A stretch of 64,000 nucleotides of DNA from Streptosporangium saharense (GCF_014203715.1 NZ_JACHJP010000001.1:1-64000); one strand, 5' to 3'. Counted from the stretch's first letter, positions 7,122 through 16,732 are shown. The notes: generated from the sequence alone by a model not told the origin. Made by a program: numbers and translations.

Positions 7122-7928
7122 ATGATTAATGTGATTACCGGGGCGAGTGCCGGAATCGGTGAGGCCGCTGCCGTCGAACTCGCCAGGCGCGGGCGGCAGG
7201 TCGTTCTGGTCGGCCGGAACCCCGAGAAGCTGGCCGGGGTCGCCGCCCGGGTCAAGGAGGTCTCCGGGGCGGTCCCGGACACGGCGACGTGTGACTACGG
7301 CTCTCTCGACGACGTCAGGCGGCTTGCCGAGGAGTTGCGCTCCCGCTACGAGCGGATCGGCGTGCTGGTCAACAACGCGGGCGTGATGACCACCGCCCGG
7401 ACCCGCACCGGGGACGGCCACGAGACGATGATCCAGGTCAACCACCTCGCGCCCTTCCTGCTGACGACCCTGCTGCTCGACCGGGTCGAGGAGCGGGTGA
7501 TCACCACCTCGTCCATGGCCGCCAGGTCGGGCCGTCTCGACCCGGCCGACCTGAGCCGCGACCGGCGCCGCTGGAGCGGCTGGCTGCAGTACGGCGACTC
7601 CAAGCAGGCAAACGCCCTGTTCACGGTCGAGCTGGCCCGCCGCCTGTCCGGCACCGGGGTGAGCGCGACCTGTTTCCACCCCGGCGTGATCAAGACCGGG
7701 TTCGCCCCGGGGACATTTCTGATGTGGATGACCCACCACATCCCGGGCGTCGGCCGTACGGTCGAGCAGGGGGCGAGCACGCTCGTCCACCTCGCCACCC
7801 ACCCTGACGGGACCACCCACTCCGGGCGATATTTCGCCAACGGCGCCCCCGCGAAGGCGACCAGGGGGATGACCGATCCCGGCCTGGCCCGCGCCCTCTG
7901 GGAGGCCAGTGAGCGGGCCGTCGTCTGA
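7122..7928 (+). CDS. Short-chain dehydrogenase/reductase
   Basis: The gene encodes 268 residues from ATG 7122, chosen over GTG 7110 because GGAGGA (7112-7117) is correctly spaced only for the ATG. The nucleotide-binding motif TGASAGIG is at the N-terminus, NNAG in the middle, then the Ser-Tyr-Lys catalytic set (TTSSMA, YGDSK). It belongs to the retinol-dehydrogenase-like classical SDRs and should be a soluble NAD(P)H-dependent oxidoreductase. The substrate cannot be told from sequence. It is divergent from cvnA with a 119-bp gap that must hold both promoters. Confidence 0.85.
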   Translation: MINVITGASAGIGEAAAVELARRGRQVVLVGRNPEKLAGVAARVKEVSGAVPDTATCDYGSLDDVRRLAEELRSRYERIGVLVNNAGVMTTARTRTGDGHETMIQVNHLAPFLLTTLLLDRVEERVITTSSMAARSGRLDPADLSRDRRRWSGWLQYGDSKQANALFTVELARRLSGTGVSATCFHPGVIKTGFAPGTFLMWMTHHIPGVGRTVEQGASTLVHLATHPDGTTHSGRYFANGAPAKATRGMTDPGLARALWEASERAVV

Positions 7929-7994
7929 CCGTCGCCGGGATGTCATCCCGGGTTGGCCCGCCGTTGGGACACGGGCGGCTACGGTGCGTGGCCT

Positions 7995-9026
7995 GTGAGC
8001 GTCACGAGCCCCAGCCGGGTCGCCGCCCTCCCCACGGCGGGCAGGGACCCCTTCTTCGACAACGCCAAGTTCCTGGCGATCACCCTGGTCGTCTCCGGGC
8101 ACCTGATCGAGGACCTGCGGGACGTCGCGGTCGCGCACGCGGCCTACTTCTTCGTCTATTTGTTCCACATGCCACTGTTCATCGTTCTCAGTGGCTATTT
8201 GTCACGAAATTTCACCTTCTCTTCGGGCAAGGCGCGCAAGCTGATCAGCACGCTCGCCGTGCCGTACGTGATCTTCGAGCTTGTCTACTCCCTGCCCCGC
8301 CTGATCCTGTACGGCAAGCTGGACATCAGCCTGCTCGACCCGTACTACCTGACCTGGTTCCTGATGTCGCTGTTCCTGTGGCGGCTGTCCACGCCGGTCT
8401 GGCAGCAGCTCAGGTGGCCGCTGGTGGTCGCGGTCGGCATCTCGCTGCTGTCCGGGATGAGCAGGCTGCCCGACGAGCTGTCCATGAACCGCACGCTGGG
8501 GCTGCTGCCGTTCTACGTGCTGGGGCTCATGCTGCGTCCCGAGCACTTCGAGCTGCTCAGACGACCGAAGGTGAGGATCGCCGGGGCGCTCACGCTGGTG
8601 GCCGGGGCGGCGCTCGCGCTGGCCGTACACGCCTCGGTGAAGACCGAGTGGATCCGCTGGCGGCACGCCAACGACGCCATCGGGGTCGACGACCTCACCG
8701 GCAGCCTGTTCCGGCTGGGCATGCTGGTGGCCGGGGCGCTGCTGGTCGCGGCCTTCCTCGCGGTCACCCCCTCGCGCGGGACGTGGTACTCGGGGCTCGG
8801 CGCGGCGACCATGTACGCCTACCTGCTGCACGGCCTGGTGGTGAAGGTCGCCGAGCGTTTCTACGGCGACTGGGCGCGGACGGTCCCCGGCGTGGTGGCC
8901 GTGGCGCTTCTCGGCGTCGGGCTCGCGGCCCTGCTGTGCACGCCACCGGTCCGCGCCCTGACTCGCTGGGCCGTCGAACCCCGGATGAACTGGGCCTTCA
9001 CCCGCCTGCGCCGCCCGGCCCGCTGA
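7995..9026 (+). CDS. Membrane acyltransferase-3 family protein
   Basis: The gene encodes 343 residues starting at GTG 7995; an upstream TTG at 7953 would add 14 unconserved residues. The acyltransferase-3 start motif FFDNAKFLAITLVVSGHL carries the His seen in this family. About ten hydrophobic segments follow. Members O-acylate extracellular sugars, peptidoglycan or antibiotics in the membrane. The short periplasmic loops and lack of an SGNH domain resemble the fucose/succinoglycan acyltransferase subgroup. The gene is convergent with the next one, only four bases apart. Confidence 0.85.
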   Translation: MSVTSPSRVAALPTAGRDPFFDNAKFLAITLVVSGHLIEDLRDVAVAHAAYFFVYLFHMPLFIVLSGYLSRNFTFSSGKARKLISTLAVPYVIFELVYSLPRLILYGKLDISLLDPYYLTWFLMSLFLWRLSTPVWQQLRWPLVVAVGISLLSGMSRLPDELSMNRTLGLLPFYVLGLMLRPEHFELLRRPKVRIAGALTLVAGAALALAVHASVKTEWIRWRHANDAIGVDDLTGSLFRLGMLVAGALLVAAFLAVTPSRGTWYSGLGAATMYAYLLHGLVVKVAERFYGDWARTVPGVVAVALLGVGLAALLCTPPVRALTRWAVEPRMNWAFTRLRRPAR

Positions 9027-9030
9027 GCGC

Positions 9031-10953
9031 TCAGGCCCGCAGGTCGAGGACGGCCCGGTAGGCGGCGGTGATCGCCGCGTCGGCGTAGGCCGAGGGCACG
9101 GAGTCGGAGTTGGCGATCGCGATCCGCCCCCACCTGCGCCGCGCCGTCTCGGCGGGGAAGGGCCCCTGGGGGTAGAAGTCCAGGTTCCACGGCGTCGCGT
9201 ACTCTGGCGCGTAGCCGTGTCCCCACCGGTTGACCGTGATCCCCTGGATGTCCCGGACCGGGTCGAACCCACCCGGCCCCAGCAGCCTGGCCAACTGCTC
9301 GCGGACGCTGAACTCCAGATGGGCGTACGGCGTGCCGAGCAGTTCGCGCCTCCCGGCGATCGAGCCCTCCGCCGGTGACATGCCCGGCAGCGCGGGAGCC
9401 CGTACCAGATGGGCAAGCACCGGCTCGTCGGGGCCCTCCGGCGGCCGGTAGCCACCGACGGCGACCCTGGGGGCCAGCTCGACCGTGGACCAGTAGGCCC
9501 CGGTGAAGCGGACCCTGCCCGCGCCGACCGCCCGCCAGGCCCGCCAGTCGCGAAGCTGGACCGTGGCGTAGAGCATCGGCACCTTGACCGCCGCGCGCAG
9601 CGCCCGTTCCTGCTCCTGCGGCAGCCCGGCGACCAGGTAGGGGATCATCATGTTCCAGCAGGCCATGATCACCCCGGTGGCCCGGACGGACCTGACCCGC
9701 TCGCCGTCGAAGTAGCCGACCGTCGCCGTGGTCGCGCTCGCGGCGTCGCCGTCGTTGGCCACCGAGACCACCGGGCTCGACAGGCGGACCCGGACCCGGT
9801 TGTCCGGCAGGTCCAGCCGGTCGTAGTCGAACCGCGCCGTGGTCACGCCCTCGGGGTCGACGGAAGTCGCGAACCCCGGAACCATCCTGCCGACCATCAT
9901 CCTGACCAGGGCCTGGTTGCCCTCGGGGAAGAGCAGCGTCTCCCTGGGCGCGTCCCAGTGCCTGATCACGCTCGGCGAGTTGTAGACAGACGGCTTCGAC
10001 CGGTCGAGCCCGAGCCCCTGGAAGCCGGGGTAACCGCACCCCCAGGCGTCGATGGCGCCGAAGGCGTCCGAGCCGTACCCCCACTCGTCGTTCGGCATGG
10101 TCTGCACGAAGCGCAGCACGTCCGGGTGGGCCCCGCAGACGTCCCTGAGGAAGCCGGAGTAGGTCAGGTGGGCGAGCCGCCGCTGCTTCTCCTCCGGCGT
10201 CAGGCCGGGCAGCCAGTCGGGCGGGTCCAGGTGGAGCGTGAGAAGGTCCATCCTGGCCCGCTCGGCGACGGGCAGCTCCGCGATCCACCTGCGGGCGTCG
10301 GTGCCGGTCAGCACGAGCCGGTCCCTGCCGAAGCTCTCCCGGTCGCACAGGACGCCCTCGCGCGTTCCGAGTCCCGGGTACGGCGTGGCGGCGAGCCGTT
10401 CGGGGCGCACCCCGAGCCCGTCGAGCAGCCGCCTGCCCTCGGGCGTCCAGGCCGAGGGCGCCTCGATCATCGGGGAGCCGCCGTAGCCGACCAGCGGCCC
10501 CTGGCGGCCCTCGGGACGGAACTCGTTGCGGCGGGCGTGCCCCCCGACGTCGTCGTGGTTGTCCAGGATCAGGATCCGCGCCCTCGGGTCCTGTTCGAGC
10601 CACCGGTGGGCCGCGCTGATCCCGCTGATCCCGGCGCCGACCACCACCAGGTCGTAGTGCTCGCCGGTCGGCTCGACCGAGCCAGCGTGGGTCCAGAACC
10701 GGCCGTCGCGCAGCGCGTGCGGCACGCCGAGGCTCTCCGGGGCGCTGCCCCGCAACCCCGTCAGCGCGGCCGGGTGGACGCCCTCGGGGGCCATCCCCAT
10801 GGGCTCGACCGGAGGCTGGGTGCCGGTGAAGGCGTCGAGTGCCGCGATCCCGGCCGCCATCGCGACGCCGTCGAAGAAGTCGCGGCGGGAAATGGGGCGG
10901 TCCATCCCCAGTTCCCCAGCCGTGCGCGGAGTGATCTCCTGGGGATCGGTCAT
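9031..10953 (-). CDS. FAD-dependent oxidoreductase with twin-arginine N-terminus (spermidine dehydrogenase-like)
   Basis: The gene encodes 640 residues. SRRDFFDG at residues 22-29, followed by VAMAAGIAALDAF, is a twin-arginine signal, so it is probably exported folded with its cofactor. The dinucleotide motif VVVGAGISGISAAHRWLE is near residue 84, then ILILDNHDDVGGHARR, a classical FAD-binding start of flavin amine oxidases. The size and the NEF/GGHARRNEF context resemble bacterial spermidine dehydrogenases and related NAD(P)-binding oxidoreductases. The substrate is not proven. It stands alone between convergent and same-strand neighbours. Confidence 0.8.
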   Translation of the reverse strand: MTDPQEITPRTAGELGMDRPISRRDFFDGVAMAAGIAALDAFTGTQPPVEPMGMAPEGVHPAALTGLRGSAPESLGVPHALRDGRFWTHAGSVEPTGEHYDLVVVGAGISGISAAHRWLEQDPRARILILDNHDDVGGHARRNEFRPEGRQGPLVGYGGSPMIEAPSAWTPEGRRLLDGLGVRPERLAATPYPGLGTREGVLCDRESFGRDRLVLTGTDARRWIAELPVAERARMDLLTLHLDPPDWLPGLTPEEKQRRLAHLTYSGFLRDVCGAHPDVLRFVQTMPNDEWGYGSDAFGAIDAWGCGYPGFQGLGLDRSKPSVYNSPSVIRHWDAPRETLLFPEGNQALVRMMVGRMVPGFATSVDPEGVTTARFDYDRLDLPDNRVRVRLSSPVVSVANDGDAASATTATVGYFDGERVRSVRATGVIMACWNMMIPYLVAGLPQEQERALRAAVKVPMLYATVQLRDWRAWRAVGAGRVRFTGAYWSTVELAPRVAVGGYRPPEGPDEPVLAHLVRAPALPGMSPAEGSIAGRRELLGTPYAHLEFSVREQLARLLGPGGFDPVRDIQGITVNRWGHGYAPEYATPWNLDFYPQGPFPAETARRRWGRIAIANSDSVPSAYADAAITAAYRAVLDLRA

Positions 10954-11090
10954 GGAGAGATCATCACGAATCGGACCGCCCGAGATAGCCCTCTAAGGGC
11001 GGTAGCGCGGACTTTTTACCCGGGGCGTTGAAAGGCTTTTCATGATTTCTGGCGAACGGGCCCGATGAACCCGTCCGCCAGAAACGTCAT

Positions 11091-13778
11091 TTATTTCGCG
11101 GGTTGGACCCGAGACCACAGGGCGGGCGCCCTCGGCGGCTCCCACCCGGGCAGGGAGACGTGCTTGATCACACACCGGTAGACCGTCCCGCCGTGGGTGA
11201 CCCGGTCACCGGCCGCGTACGGGGTGTACGGCCGCCACGCGGGCACCGGGCGCGGCTTGACGGTCAGCGTGAAGGTCGCCGAGCGCGTCACCGAGCCGAC
11301 CGTGCTGACCGCGCTGACCGTGATCGGGTAGGTCCCCGGCGCTGTCGTCGCCGACGTGCCGAACGTGATCGTGCTCGACGAGCCGGTCTCGATGGAGCGC
11401 GGGTTCGCCGCGACGTTCACCCCGGCCGGGATGCCGCTGGCGGAGATGTCCACCCGCTGGGGGCCTCCCCAGTCGGTCGTGGTCTCCAGGACGGACAGGG
11501 TCGTGCCCCCGACCTCGACGGACGCCGCCTCGGGCGTGAGCCGTACCGAGAAATCGGGCTCGCGCGGGTCCCGCACGTTCAACCGCAACGTGGTCGTACG
11601 GCGGGCGGCCCCCGTGGCGCGGACGGTGACGAGATAGAGGCCGGGCGGCGTCTGCGCGGACGGATGGACGGTCACCCTGGCGTTCTGCCCCGTGGTGACC
11701 GTGGACGGGTTGAAGGTGAAGGAGACCGAGTCGGGCAGGCCCACGGCGCTGAGCGCGACCTTCTGCGGGTCGCCCCTCGTGGTCGCGGTGCTGAGCGTCA
11801 GGGTTGCCGTCGTGCCCCGGTCCACGGTGGCCGTGTCACGGCCGAGCGTGACGGAGAAGTCGTTCGCCGGGGAGGCCGGGGTGACGGTCAGCCGGTAGTT
11901 CGCCGCGTGGGAGAGCGTGGGGGAGGTCGCCGAGGTGGCGCGGACGACGACGGTGTGCGTACCGGCCGGGGTCGGCGCCGAGGTGGTCACCGTCATCGTG
12001 GAGTCGGCGCCGCTCGGCACCCGGGCCGGGGAGAAGGTGGCGTTCGCGCCCTCGGGAAGGCCCTCGGCGGACAGGGTGAGGTCCTGGCTCTGGGCGCCCA
12101 GGGTCCTGGTCCGCAGCGTCACCGCCGTCGAGGCGCCCTGGTCGACGACGCCGCCGGACTCGGTGGGCCGCACCATGAAGGTCCGCGGCTCCGACGGGCA
12201 GGTCGGCTCACCGGGGGAGGCGGCCACCCCTACCGCGTCCCAGGCGTCCTTGACCCGCTGGGCGTGCAGGCAGCCGGGGAAGATGGAGAACGCCGCCCGT
12301 ACTGTCGCCGTGCGCGCCTTGGCGTGGGTCCAGGGGACGGTCTTGAGGTTCAGCGCGCCCATGAAGATCTCACCGGCGTCGCGCAGGCCGACCCCGGTCA
12401 CGCCGGTGCCCGCGCAGACCGGGCTCTGCTCCGGCCTGCCCGCGACACGGTCGCCCTCGGCCAGCAGGTAGAACCAGTGGTTCTGCACCCCCGCGGCCTT
12501 GTGCGGTTCCTGGTTGGGCAGGTCGGGGGTGTAGCAGCCGGGGTCACCCAGGGAGGCCGGGTCGTACATGTTGCGCAGCGGTCTGTCGCCGTCGTAGTCG
12601 ACCTCCTCCCCGACGAGGTAGTCGGCCTCGTCCAGCTCCGGCGGGTGGTTGACGTAGTGCTCGGTGAGGGCGCCGAAGATGTCGCCGGTCGACTCGTTGA
12701 GGGCGTAGGCCTCAAGACCGCTGCCCGAGCCGCCGCTGGTGGTCTGGAAGACGGCGTGGCCGAACTCGTGGCCGACGACGTCCAGCGAGGACAGCGGCTT
12801 GGTGTTGGCCACGTTGTGGCCGATGTCCACGGAGCTGCCGCTCCAGGTGGCGTCCGGGATGTTGACCCCGACCCGGACCGGGAACGCACGGCCGGAGCCG
12901 TCGATGCCGTTGCGCCCCAGCCACTCGCGCATCATGTCCCATTCGTGCTGTACGGCGAACAGGACGTCGACGCAGGTGGTCTCCGGGTTCGTCGCGGTCC
13001 CGTCGCCCCAGTCGTCGTCGGGACCGGTCAGGATCCGGTTGTCGGGACCCGCGCAGCTCACCCCCGGCCTGAGCGGGTCGGTCAGGGTGTAGGAGTCGCC
13101 CGTGGCCCTGGTGTCCAGGTAGACGGGGTCGCCGTTGTAGAAGGAGTGGCCGATGCCGCGCCGTACGTCGTCCCAGCGGTCGGTGATCGAGCCGTCGGCG
13201 GCGTCCACGTAGACGTGCAGGACGGAGGGGCCGTCCTTCGAGCTTCCCTTGACGACGCTCTCCCAGGTCAGCCGGGGCCGGGTGCCCGCGGCGTGCACGG
13301 TCAGGCGGGGGGCGCTCTGTTCGGTCACGGTGCCCAGGAGGTTCCTGGCGATCTCCCGTGCCCGCTCGGCGGTGACGACGGGCTTGGTCGCGACGCCGTC
13401 GAGCGTGGCCCGCTGGCCGGTCGTGACCGTGGTGACGGTGCCGCCCTCGCGGTCGGTGGCGACGATCACGTCACCGCCGTAGACGGGCAGGCCGTGGTGC
13501 AGGCGCCGGTAGGTCAGGTACTGCAGGCCGCGTGGCCCGAAGACGACCATGGGGCGTTCGAAGGTGTCGCCGTCACCGGCGAGCAGCTCGCGGGCCTGCC
13601 CGGCGAGGGCCTTGTCGGCGCTGTCGAGGGCGCGGGAGCGGGCACGGGCGTCGGGGGGAGCGTGTGTTCCGGGAGCCGGAGCTTCGGTGGCGGCGGCGGG
13701 CGGCGCGCCGTACAGCACGTTCGCCGCCAGTGCCGCCGAGAGTAACGCCGCGATGGGGGATCTGCCGTTCGGTTTCAC
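11091..13778 (-). CDS. Secreted M4 (thermolysin-like) metalloprotease with Ig-like repeats and chitin-binding domain
   Basis: The gene encodes 895 residues from GTG 13778 (GAGGAG eight bases upstream). Order: signal peptide (residues 8-35, ending AAATEA), FTP/PepSY propeptide, and M4 catalytic domain. The domain has the zinc motif HEFGH near residue 337, a third ligand in NESTGD near 362, and a C-terminal domain to about 545. Three tandem Ig-like repeats of about 90 residues follow, each with a pattern such as GLPEGANATFSP, VGLPDSVSFTFNP and GIPAGVNVAANP. The last 50 residues (WRPYTPYAAGDRVTHGG then YRC) are a CBM5/12-type chitin-binding module. It should be an extracellular endopeptidase, possibly held on chitin or cell walls. 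Confidence 0.93.
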   Translation of the reverse strand: MKPNGRSPIAALLSAALAANVLYGAPPAAATEAPAPGTHAPPDARARSRALDSADKALAGQARELLAGDGDTFERPMVVFGPRGLQYLTYRRLHHGLPVYGGDVIVATDREGGTVTTVTTGQRATLDGVATKPVVTAERAREIARNLLGTVTEQSAPRLTVHAAGTRPRLTWESVVKGSSKDGPSVLHVYVDAADGSITDRWDDVRRGIGHSFYNGDPVYLDTRATGDSYTLTDPLRPGVSCAGPDNRILTGPDDDWGDGTATNPETTCVDVLFAVQHEWDMMREWLGRNGIDGSGRAFPVRVGVNIPDATWSGSSVDIGHNVANTKPLSSLDVVGHEFGHAVFQTTSGGSGSGLEAYALNESTGDIFGALTEHYVNHPPELDEADYLVGEEVDYDGDRPLRNMYDPASLGDPGCYTPDLPNQEPHKAAGVQNHWFYLLAEGDRVAGRPEQSPVCAGTGVTGVGLRDAGEIFMGALNLKTVPWTHAKARTATVRAAFSIFPGCLHAQRVKDAWDAVGVAASPGEPTCPSEPRTFMVRPTESGGVVDQGASTAVTLRTRTLGAQSQDLTLSAEGLPEGANATFSPARVPSGADSTMTVTTSAPTPAGTHTVVVRATSATSPTLSHAANYRLTVTPASPANDFSVTLGRDTATVDRGTTATLTLSTATTRGDPQKVALSAVGLPDSVSFTFNPSTVTTGQNARVTVHPSAQTPPGLYLVTVRATGAARRTTTLRLNVRDPREPDFSVRLTPEAASVEVGGTTLSVLETTTDWGGPQRVDISASGIPAGVNVAANPRSIETGSSSTITFGTSATTAPGTYPITVSAVSTVGSVTRSATFTLTVKPRPVPAWRPYTPYAAGDRVTHGGTVYRCVIKHVSLPGWEPPRAPALWSRVQPAK

Positions 13779-14164
13779 TGAGTGACTCCTCAAGACGTCC
13801 CTGGGGAGGGGGACCGGGAGCCGGGCCGGCCAGGCTCAACTCGAAACGAAACTCAACGTGACACCGGTTGTGGAGGTCGAGTAGCCAATGCTTTTCCATT
13901 TCACGGTGTTATGGCAGTCGCTTCTGGCACGTCGCGGTCCGTCCACATATGCCGGACATATGGTGATGCGTCGAGATTGTTTGGGCTTGTCGCAACCGAT
14001 GGTGAACGTTTTCGGGGTGTCGGTCGTTGGAGGGGGAGACGGGCGGCTGAGCGGCGATCGCTCCCACGGGGCGCCTGGCATGCTACGAAGGGTGGTGAAA
14101 CAAGACATGTCGGAGTAGCGTCCGCAGACGCGGATCCGCTCCGCGACGGGACGGGGAGTCGCGC
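13779..14164. promoter_or_regulatory. Divergent intergenic region with spaced CATATG palindrome
   Basis: This 386-bp stretch separates the M4 protease from the NfeD-like gene and must hold both promoters. At 13946-13962, CATATG occurs twice, 11 bp apart, inside a larger palindrome (CACATATGCCGGACATATGG), which resembles an operator. Weak ORFs of up to 76 codons exist here on the + strand, but none has a convincing ribosome site. Confidence 0.35.
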
Positions 14165-14365
14165 GTGGTCGGTAAGCAGGGCAGGGTGACCGGAAAGATC
14201 GGTCCCGGTCTGGTCGGAGAGGTGCTGCTGGCGGTTCGCGGCGGCGTCGAGGCCTTCTACGCGCATCCAGCCGTCCCCGACGAGGAGATCTCTCCCGGTT
14301 CGATCGTCGTCGTCGTGGAGTACTACCCGCCCCGCACGGTCTACGTCGCTCGCGCGCTCGTCTAA
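14165..14365 (+). CDS. NfeD-like OB-fold protein
   Basis: The gene encodes 66 residues from a GTG start. The pattern GKQGRVTGKIGPGLVGEVLL, then ISPGSIVVVVEYYPPRTVYV, is the five-stranded OB-fold C-terminal domain of NfeD proteins, here alone without membrane helices. NfeD genes are almost always paired with flotillin or SPFH genes, and a flotillin gene starts 44 bases downstream. It probably binds or positions the flotillin scaffold at the membrane. Confidence 0.75.
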   Translation: MVGKQGRVTGKIGPGLVGEVLLAVRGGVEAFYAHPAVPDEEISPGSIVVVVEYYPPRTVYVARALV

Positions 14366-14409
14366 CTCTCTCCCTTTTCGCTTGTTCTCTCCCCCTCGCG
14401 GAGGCCACA

Positions 14410-15858
14410 TTGCCAACCGAGTACCTCATCGTCGGTGGCGGCGTCCTCGTCGCCATTGTCGTCGTCATCCTGCTGTTCAAGGCCGTCTGGAGGGTGGCCG
14501 AGCCCAACGAGGCGCTGATCATCTCCGGCCTCGGCGCCCGAGGCAAGAGTGAGGGCGACAGCCTCGGGTTCAAGATCGTCACCGGTAAGGGCACCGCCGT
14601 CCTCCCCGGCTTCCAGACCGCGCGCCGCCTGCGGCTCGACAGCCGCGCGGCCAACCTCCAGGTCTCCTGTGTCACGCAGCAGAGCATCCCGGTGGTCGTC
14701 AAGGGCGTCGTGATCTACAAGGTCGGTGACGACCTGCACTCCATCGCCAACGCCGCGCGTCGCTTCCTCGACCAGCAGGACTCGATGAACGGGGCCATCC
14801 ACGAGCTGTTCACCGGTCACCTGCGTTCGATCACCGGCAACCTGACCGTCGAGGACCTCATCCTCAACCGCGAGCGGCTGACCGGCGAGACGCGCGCCTC
14901 CGCCGCCGACGAGATGATCAAGCTCGGCCTGATCGTGGACTCCCTGCAGATCCAGGAGATCGACGACGAGACCGGCTACATCACCAACCTCGGCAAGCCG
15001 CACGCCGCCAAGATCGCCGCGACCGCCCGTATCGCCGAGGCCCAGCGCGACCAGGAGGCCACCGAGGCCGAGCAGATCGCCGCCGCGAACAAGGCCGCGG
15101 CCTGGCGTGACGCCCAGATCAAGCAGGCCGCCTACCAGGCCGAGATCGACGAGGCCCAGGCCAAGTCCCGCCAGGCCGGTCCGCTGTCCGAGGCTTCGGC
15201 CCGCCAGGAGGTCGTGGTCCAGGAGACCCGCGCCGCCGAGCTTGAGGCGCAGTTGTCCGAGCAGCGCCTGCAGTCCCAGGTCCGCAAGCCCGCCGACGCC
15301 AAGGCGTACGAGACCGTGACGCTCTCCCAGGCGGAGAGGGACGCCCGCATCGCCCAGGCGGAGGCCGAGGCCCGCGAGACCGAGCTGCGCGCCGTCGCGC
15401 AGGCGTCCCAGGTCAAGCAGGCCGCCGCCGCCGAAGCCGAGTCCGTACGGCTGCGCGGTCTCGCCGCCGCCGAGGCGACCAAGGCGACAGGTCTGGCCGC
15501 CGCCGACGCCGCCAAGGCCAAGGGCCTCGCCGAGGCCGAAGCCGCCAAGGCGAAGGGTCTGGCCGAGGCCGAGGCCATCCGTGCCCGCTCCCAGGCTCTC
15601 GCCGAGAACCAGGAGGCGGTCATCGCCCAGCAGCTCGCCGAGAACTGGCCGCAGATCGTCGAGGCGGGCGCGAAGGCCTTCGGCAACGTGGACCACATGG
15701 TCGTGCTGAACGGCGCCCAGGGCATCGAGGAGATGCTCGCCAAGGCCCTCACGCTCGGCGGGACCGGCCTTGGCCTGGCCCGTTCCCTGCTCAGCATGAA
15801 CAACGGCGCGACCCCCGGCCCCGAGGTCAACGGCAAGGTCGTCGATCCCACTCCCTGA
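14410..15858 (+). CDS. Flotillin (SPFH/band 7 protein)
   Basis: The gene encodes 482 residues from TTG 14410, with GGAGG five bases upstream. One N-terminal membrane segment (ILIVGGGVLVAIVVVILLF region, residues 5-25) is followed by the SPFH domain (about residues 30-200). A long Ala/Glu coiled coil (residues 200-410) ends in near-repeats such as GLAEAEAAKAKGLAEAEAIR. The C-terminus (ENWPQIVEAGAKAFGNVDHM) is the oligomerisation region. Flotillins organise membrane microdomains and assist assembly of membrane complexes. The NfeD-flotillin operon is the usual arrangement. Confidence 0.93.
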   Translation: MPTEYLIVGGGVLVAIVVVILLFKAVWRVAEPNEALIISGLGARGKSEGDSLGFKIVTGKGTAVLPGFQTARRLRLDSRAANLQVSCVTQQSIPVVVKGVVIYKVGDDLHSIANAARRFLDQQDSMNGAIHELFTGHLRSITGNLTVEDLILNRERLTGETRASAADEMIKLGLIVDSLQIQEIDDETGYITNLGKPHAAKIAATARIAEAQRDQEATEAEQIAAANKAAAWRDAQIKQAAYQAEIDEAQAKSRQAGPLSEASARQEVVVQETRAAELEAQLSEQRLQSQVRKPADAKAYETVTLSQAERDARIAQAEAEARETELRAVAQASQVKQAAAAEAESVRLRGLAAAEATKATGLAAADAAKAKGLAEAEAAKAKGLAEAEAIRARSQALAENQEAVIAQQLAENWPQIVEAGAKAFGNVDHMVVLNGAQGIEEMLAKALTLGGTGLGLARSLLSMNNGATPGPEVNGKVVDPTP

Positions 15859-15864
15859 TTTTTT

Positions 15865-15902
15865 CTGAGGGGCCGTCCGCGTTCCTGCGGGCGGCCCCTC
15901 AG
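15865..15902. terminator. Hairpin between convergent genes
   Basis: Arms CTGAGGGGCCGTCCGC and GCGGGCGGCCCCTCAG pair across a six-base loop with one mismatch. The right arm overlaps the stop of the minus-strand gene. It probably serves the flotillin transcript. Confidence 0.6.
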
Positions 15903-16732
15903 GCTGTCGGGGAACGCAACGCGTCGAGGACGAGCGCCGGGGAGTCGGCGAACAGGCGGATCATCCGCGCCTCCTCAGTACGGCCCAGCGGCCTGACCAC
16001 GGTGACCGGGTCCGACAGTTCGACGACCACGTTCGTCTGGGAGGAGACCGCGACCCCCAGCCGCCCGTCGGCCACGGTGACCGTGCCACGTTCGTCGAAG
16101 GCGCGCGCCAGCCGTACCGACGAGATCAGATCACGCGGGACCCGCAGGTCGAAGTGGGCGCCGTAGCGCACCCGCAGCTCCCGCTCCGTCACCACGTGCG
16201 GCCGGGTCGCGCAGGCGGCCCACAGCGCCAGCACCAGCACGACCCCGTAGACGTCGAGCACCAGCACGACCAGCCGCACCCCGGACGGCACGCCCAGCGC
16301 CCCGAGCAGCAGCTCGACCGCGACCGTCTCGACGACAGCCAGGAACAGCAGCACCAGCAGCATCGAGGACTGCTCCCGCGCGTACGGCACGGCCGTCGCC
16401 CCCCGGGGCACCCCGTGACGGCGCCGCGTCACCCACAGCCCGAGACTGGCCATGCTCCGCAGCTCGAACCCCAGGAGCCTGCGCACCTGGACCGGCACCA
16501 GGCGCCGCAGCGCCGTACCGAACGCCGCCCGCCGACCGGCCCCCTCCCGCCGCGCCGCGCGGAACAGCCGGTGCAGCGTCACCGCCTCAAGCAGCAGCAT
16601 CAGCGCGACGGCCACCTCGACCGCCACGAGCACCGGCCCCGGCAGCCGCACCCCCGCCACGGTCAGGATCACAAGCACCACCTCGGCGGGCAGTACGGCC
16701 AGCAACACACCCCGCGCTACCTTGATCATCAA
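15899..16732 (-). CDS. Polytopic membrane protein of unknown function, partner of MerR regulator
   Basis: The gene encodes 277 residues. Two N-terminal membrane segments (LLAVLPAEVVLVILTVAGV and VLVAVEVAVALMLLLEAVTL) are followed by a basic cytoplasmic loop. Two more hydrophobic segments (residues 125-175) lead to a soluble C-terminal domain of about 100 residues. That domain resembles a PH-like sheet: ELRVRYGAHFDLRVPRDLIS, then VAVSSQTNVVVELSDPVTVV. The start overlaps the MerR stop by four bases (ATGA), so the two are co-translated and this is probably the main target of that regulator. No enzyme motif is visible. Confidence 0.7.
   Translation of the reverse strand: MMIKVARGVLLAVLPAEVVLVILTVAGVRLPGPVLVAVEVAVALMLLLEAVTLHRLFRAARREGAGRRAAFGTALRRLVPVQVRRLLGFELRSMASLGLWVTRRRHGVPRGATAVPYAREQSSMLLVLLFLAVVETVAVELLLGALGVPSGVRLVVLVLDVYGVVLVLALWAACATRPHVVTERELRVRYGAHFDLRVPRDLISSVRLARAFDERGTVTVADGRLGVAVSSQTNVVVELSDPVTVVRPLGRTEEARMIRLFADSPALVLDALRSPTA

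Noticed and set aside
11103..13745. 880-codon open frame on the plus strand opposite the M4 protease
   Set aside because: It is a high-GC mirror frame. The minus strand carries an intact signal peptide, zinc motif and domains, and the plus frame has no motif or ribosome site.
13888..14118. 76-residue ORF in the M4/NfeD gap
   Set aside because: No ribosome site and no protein-like pattern; it lies over a probable operator.
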